Assembly (NCBI GenBank): GCA_900755865.1
Contig: CAAEHZ010000087.1
Location: 1 to 7,736, forward strand
Origin: Lachnospiraceae bacterium
GTDB lineage: Bacteria > Bacillota > Clostridia > Lachnospirales > Lachnospiraceae
Length of the DNA: 7,736 bases
Direction: 5' to 3'
The notes under the pieces are model-generated. The model was not told the origin of the DNA. It saw nothing but the letters and a program-made list of their open reading frames with translations, and searched no databases. Within the stretch, counting starts at the first letter, position 1. Each line of letters begins with the position of its first letter. A program made the position numbers and the translations under genes. Positions 6,540 to 7,736 of this stretch are shown here, piece by piece.

Positions 6540-6568
6540 AGAATAGCACATATGTTCGTATATGACAA
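6540..6568 (-). promoter_or_regulatory. Sigma-A promoter of the radical SAM/DUF4130 operon
   Basis: On the minus strand, TTGTCA (6563-6568) and TATTCT (6540-6545) are separated by exactly 17 nt. The start of transcription is expected near 6533. The leader would be about 40 nt if translation began at 6493 and about 160 nt, purine-rich, if it begins at 6373. Both LexA boxes overlap this promoter. Confidence 0.75.
6546..6557 (-). promoter_or_regulatory. LexA/DinR operator 2 in the promoter spacer
   Basis: On the minus strand it reads CGAACATATGTGCT, matching CGAACRNRYGTTYC except for one inner base and the last base. It lies wholly between the -35 and -10 hexamers. Its centre is 24 bp from that of operator 1, a little over two helical turns, so two LexA dimers could bind side by side. 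Confidence 0.75.
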
Positions 6569-6573
6569 GTAGA

Positions 6574-6598
6574 GATTGAAAAATAAAATTTTTCAATC
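6574..6598. repeat. Perfect 10-bp inverted repeat between divergent promoters
   Basis: Arms GATTGAAAAA (6574-6583) and TTTTTCAATC (6589-6598) surround a TAAAA loop. It sits just upstream of the repair-operon promoter and directly before repeat copy C. The stem has little GC and no gene runs into it, so a terminator is unlikely; an operator or a structural dyad is possible. Confidence 0.6.
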
Positions 6599-6602
6599 GC
6601 GA

Positions 6603-6666
6603 GATTTGTGTCTGCGTACACTTGACACAAACTCATCATGCGCAAAAAACGTGCGCAGAAATGAAG
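6603..6666 (+). repeat. Intergenic two-hairpin repeat, copy C
   Basis: This is the plus-strand copy of the element at 757-820. It starts GATTTGTGTC and ends GCGCAGAAATGAAG. Hairpin 1 is TTGTGTC/GACACAA, a 7-bp stem with an 11-nt loop. Hairpin 2 is TGCGC/GCGCA, extendable to TGCGCA/TGCGCA. It ends 20 bp before the asnA -35 box, so it lies upstream of that promoter and is not part of a transcript made from it. Confidence 0.75.
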
Positions 6667-6686
6667 TTAAATCTGGAAAAAAACTA

Positions 6687-6715
6687 TTGCAAAATCTGGT
6701 AAAACGCGGTTAAAT
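6687..6715 (+). promoter_or_regulatory. Sigma-A promoter of asnA
   Basis: TTGCAA (6687-6692) and TTAAAT (6710-6715) are separated by 17 nt. The predicted leader of about 35 nt is too short for a T-box riboswitch, and no T-box sequence is visible. AGGA at 6747-6750 lies 5 nt before the start codon and serves as the ribosome binding site. Confidence 0.6.
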
Positions 6716-6755
6716 GATATAGGATATTATTTCATTTTCAGAAAGCAGGAAAGAT

Positions 6756-7736
6756 ATGTCAAACTTCAACATACCGAAAAATTACAAATCAGAATTGAAT
6801 CTGTATGAAACGCAGATAGCTATTAAAACCGTAAAGGATTTCTTTCAGACCCTTTTAGCAGAGCGTCTGCATCTGCTCAGAGTTTCCGCTCCTCTTTTCG
6901 TTGCACCGGAATCCGGTCTGAACGATAACTTAAACGGTGTGGAAAGACCTGTTACCTTTGATATTAAATGCGAAGATAACAGAGAGGCTGAAATTGTACA
7001 GTCTCTGGCAAAATGGAAGCGCTATGCCTTAAAGAAGTATGGTTTTTCCATCGGAGAAGGTCTTTATACAGACATGAGCGCCATCCGCAGGGATGAGGAA
7101 ACCGACAACATCCATTCCATTTATGTTGACCAGTGGGACTGGGAGAAGATTATCTCCAAAGAGGACAGAAATCTGGATACCTTAAAGGAAGCTGTCCGTA
7201 CCGTTTACAAGGTGCTGCGGAAAACTGAAAAATATATGTCCATTCATTATGACTATATTGAAGAAATTCTTCCCCACGACATTTTCTTTATTACCACCTC
7301 CGAGCTGGAGGAAATGTTCCCGGATTATTCTCCCAAGGAGCGGGAATATTACATCGCCAAGGCAAAGGGCGCTGTCTGTATCATGCAGATTGGCGGTGTT
7401 CTGGAAAATGGGGAGCCTCACGACGGACGTGCCCCGGACTATGATGACTGGGCCTTAAATGCTGACATTATTGTTTATTATCCGGTACTGGATATCGCTC
7501 TGGAGCTTTCCAGTATGGGAATCCGTGTAGATAAGAAAGCCCTTCTTTCCCAGTTAAAGGAAGCAGGATGCCCGGAAAGAGCCGAACTTGCCTTCCACAA
7601 GGCGGTTATCAACGAAGAGCTGCCCTATACCATCGGCGGCGGTATCGGTCAGTCCCGTATCTGTATGTTCTTCTTAAGAAAAGCACACATTGGCGAGGTA
7701 CAATGTTCCCTGTGGCCTGAGGATGTCATGGCACAG
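6756..7736 (+). CDS. asnA: Aspartate--ammonia ligase AsnA (C-terminus cut by window edge)
   Basis: Makes asparagine from aspartate, ammonia and ATP in the cytoplasm, giving AMP and pyrophosphate; it is the ammonia-dependent enzyme with a class II aminoacyl-tRNA-synthetase fold. The 327 residues present match E. coli AsnA as I remember it along their whole length: SLAKWKR (83-89), GEGLYTDM (100-107), SIYVDQWDWE (121-130), APDYDDW (226-232), ELSSMGIRVD (250-259) and TIGGGIGQSR (292-301). E. coli AsnA has 330 residues, so only a few residues should be missing after base 7736. The reading frame is intact. The gene is divergent from the SOS-type repair operon and has its own promoter, with repeat copy C and an inverted repeat in the shared intergenic region. 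Confidence 0.97.
   Translation, partial: MSNFNIPKNYKSELNLYETQIAIKTVKDFFQTLLAERLHLLRVSAPLFVAPESGLNDNLNGVERPVTFDIKCEDNREAEIVQSLAKWKRYALKKYGFSIGEGLYTDMSAIRRDEETDNIHSIYVDQWDWEKIISKEDRNLDTLKEAVRTVYKVLRKTEKYMSIHYDYIEEILPHDIFFITTSELEEMFPDYSPKEREYYIAKAKGAVCIMQIGGVLENGEPHDGRAPDYDDWALNADIIVYYPVLDIALELSSMGIRVDKKALLSQLKEAGCPERAELAFHKAVINEELPYTIGGGIGQSRICMFFLRKAHIGEVQCSLWPEDVMAQ

Noticed and set aside
6640..6756. T-box riboswitch upstream of asnA
   Set aside because: The leader after the predicted promoter is about 35 nt, and no specifier hairpin or T-box sequence can be seen.
7182..7421. 79-codon minus-strand frame inside asnA
   Set aside because: It is antisense to a well conserved enzyme and shows no motif or ribosome binding site.
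1..7736. CRISPR arrays, tRNA or rRNA genes, insertion sequences
   Set aside because: No regularly spaced repeats, cloverleaf sequence, rRNA segment or transposase frame could be seen on either strand.

Overview
The window looks like a chromosomal segment from a low-to-moderate GC Clostridia, most likely a Lachnospiraceae gut anaerobe. This rests on the protein families (AsnA-type asparagine synthetase, an HPr-like protein typical of that group, a Rad3-like helicase with a fused nuclease domain, and the radical SAM/DUF4130 repair pair), on AGGAG-type ribosome binding sites and on AT-rich sigma-A promoters. The assignment is from recognition alone; no database was searched.

Layout. Five genes lie on the minus strand. 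Reading from right to left they are a radical SAM DNA-repair protein (5093-6373, possibly from 6493), a DUF4130 protein overlapping it by four bases (4341-5096), a small HPr-like protein (3886-4110), a nuclease-helicase (1081-3687) and the N-terminal part of a GH13 amylase-family enzyme that runs off the left edge (1-710). One gene, asnA (6756 to the right edge), lies on the plus strand and is divergent from the repair operon.

Three of the six genes belong to DNA metabolism. The radical SAM/DUF4130 operon has a sigma-A-like promoter with two LexA (DinR) operator palindromes, one inside the -35/-10 spacer and one at the expected transcription start. It is therefore very probably an SOS-regulated repair operon. 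The radical SAM protein also ends in a QMSLF sequence resembling a sliding-clamp binding motif, which would place it at the replication fork. The helicase, about 200 bp beyond the HPr-like gene, shows no LexA box.

The intergenic regions hold an undescribed-looking repeat. A 64-bp element at 757-820 and at 6603-6666 aligns without gaps (47 of 64 positions identical) and contains two hairpins. A diverged third copy sits at 3694-3770. All three copies lie upstream of a gene and in the same orientation relative to it (GH13, helicase, asnA). The 370-bp gap at 711-1080 also carries a small group of DnaA-box-like 9-mers, one of them a perfect TTATCCACA.
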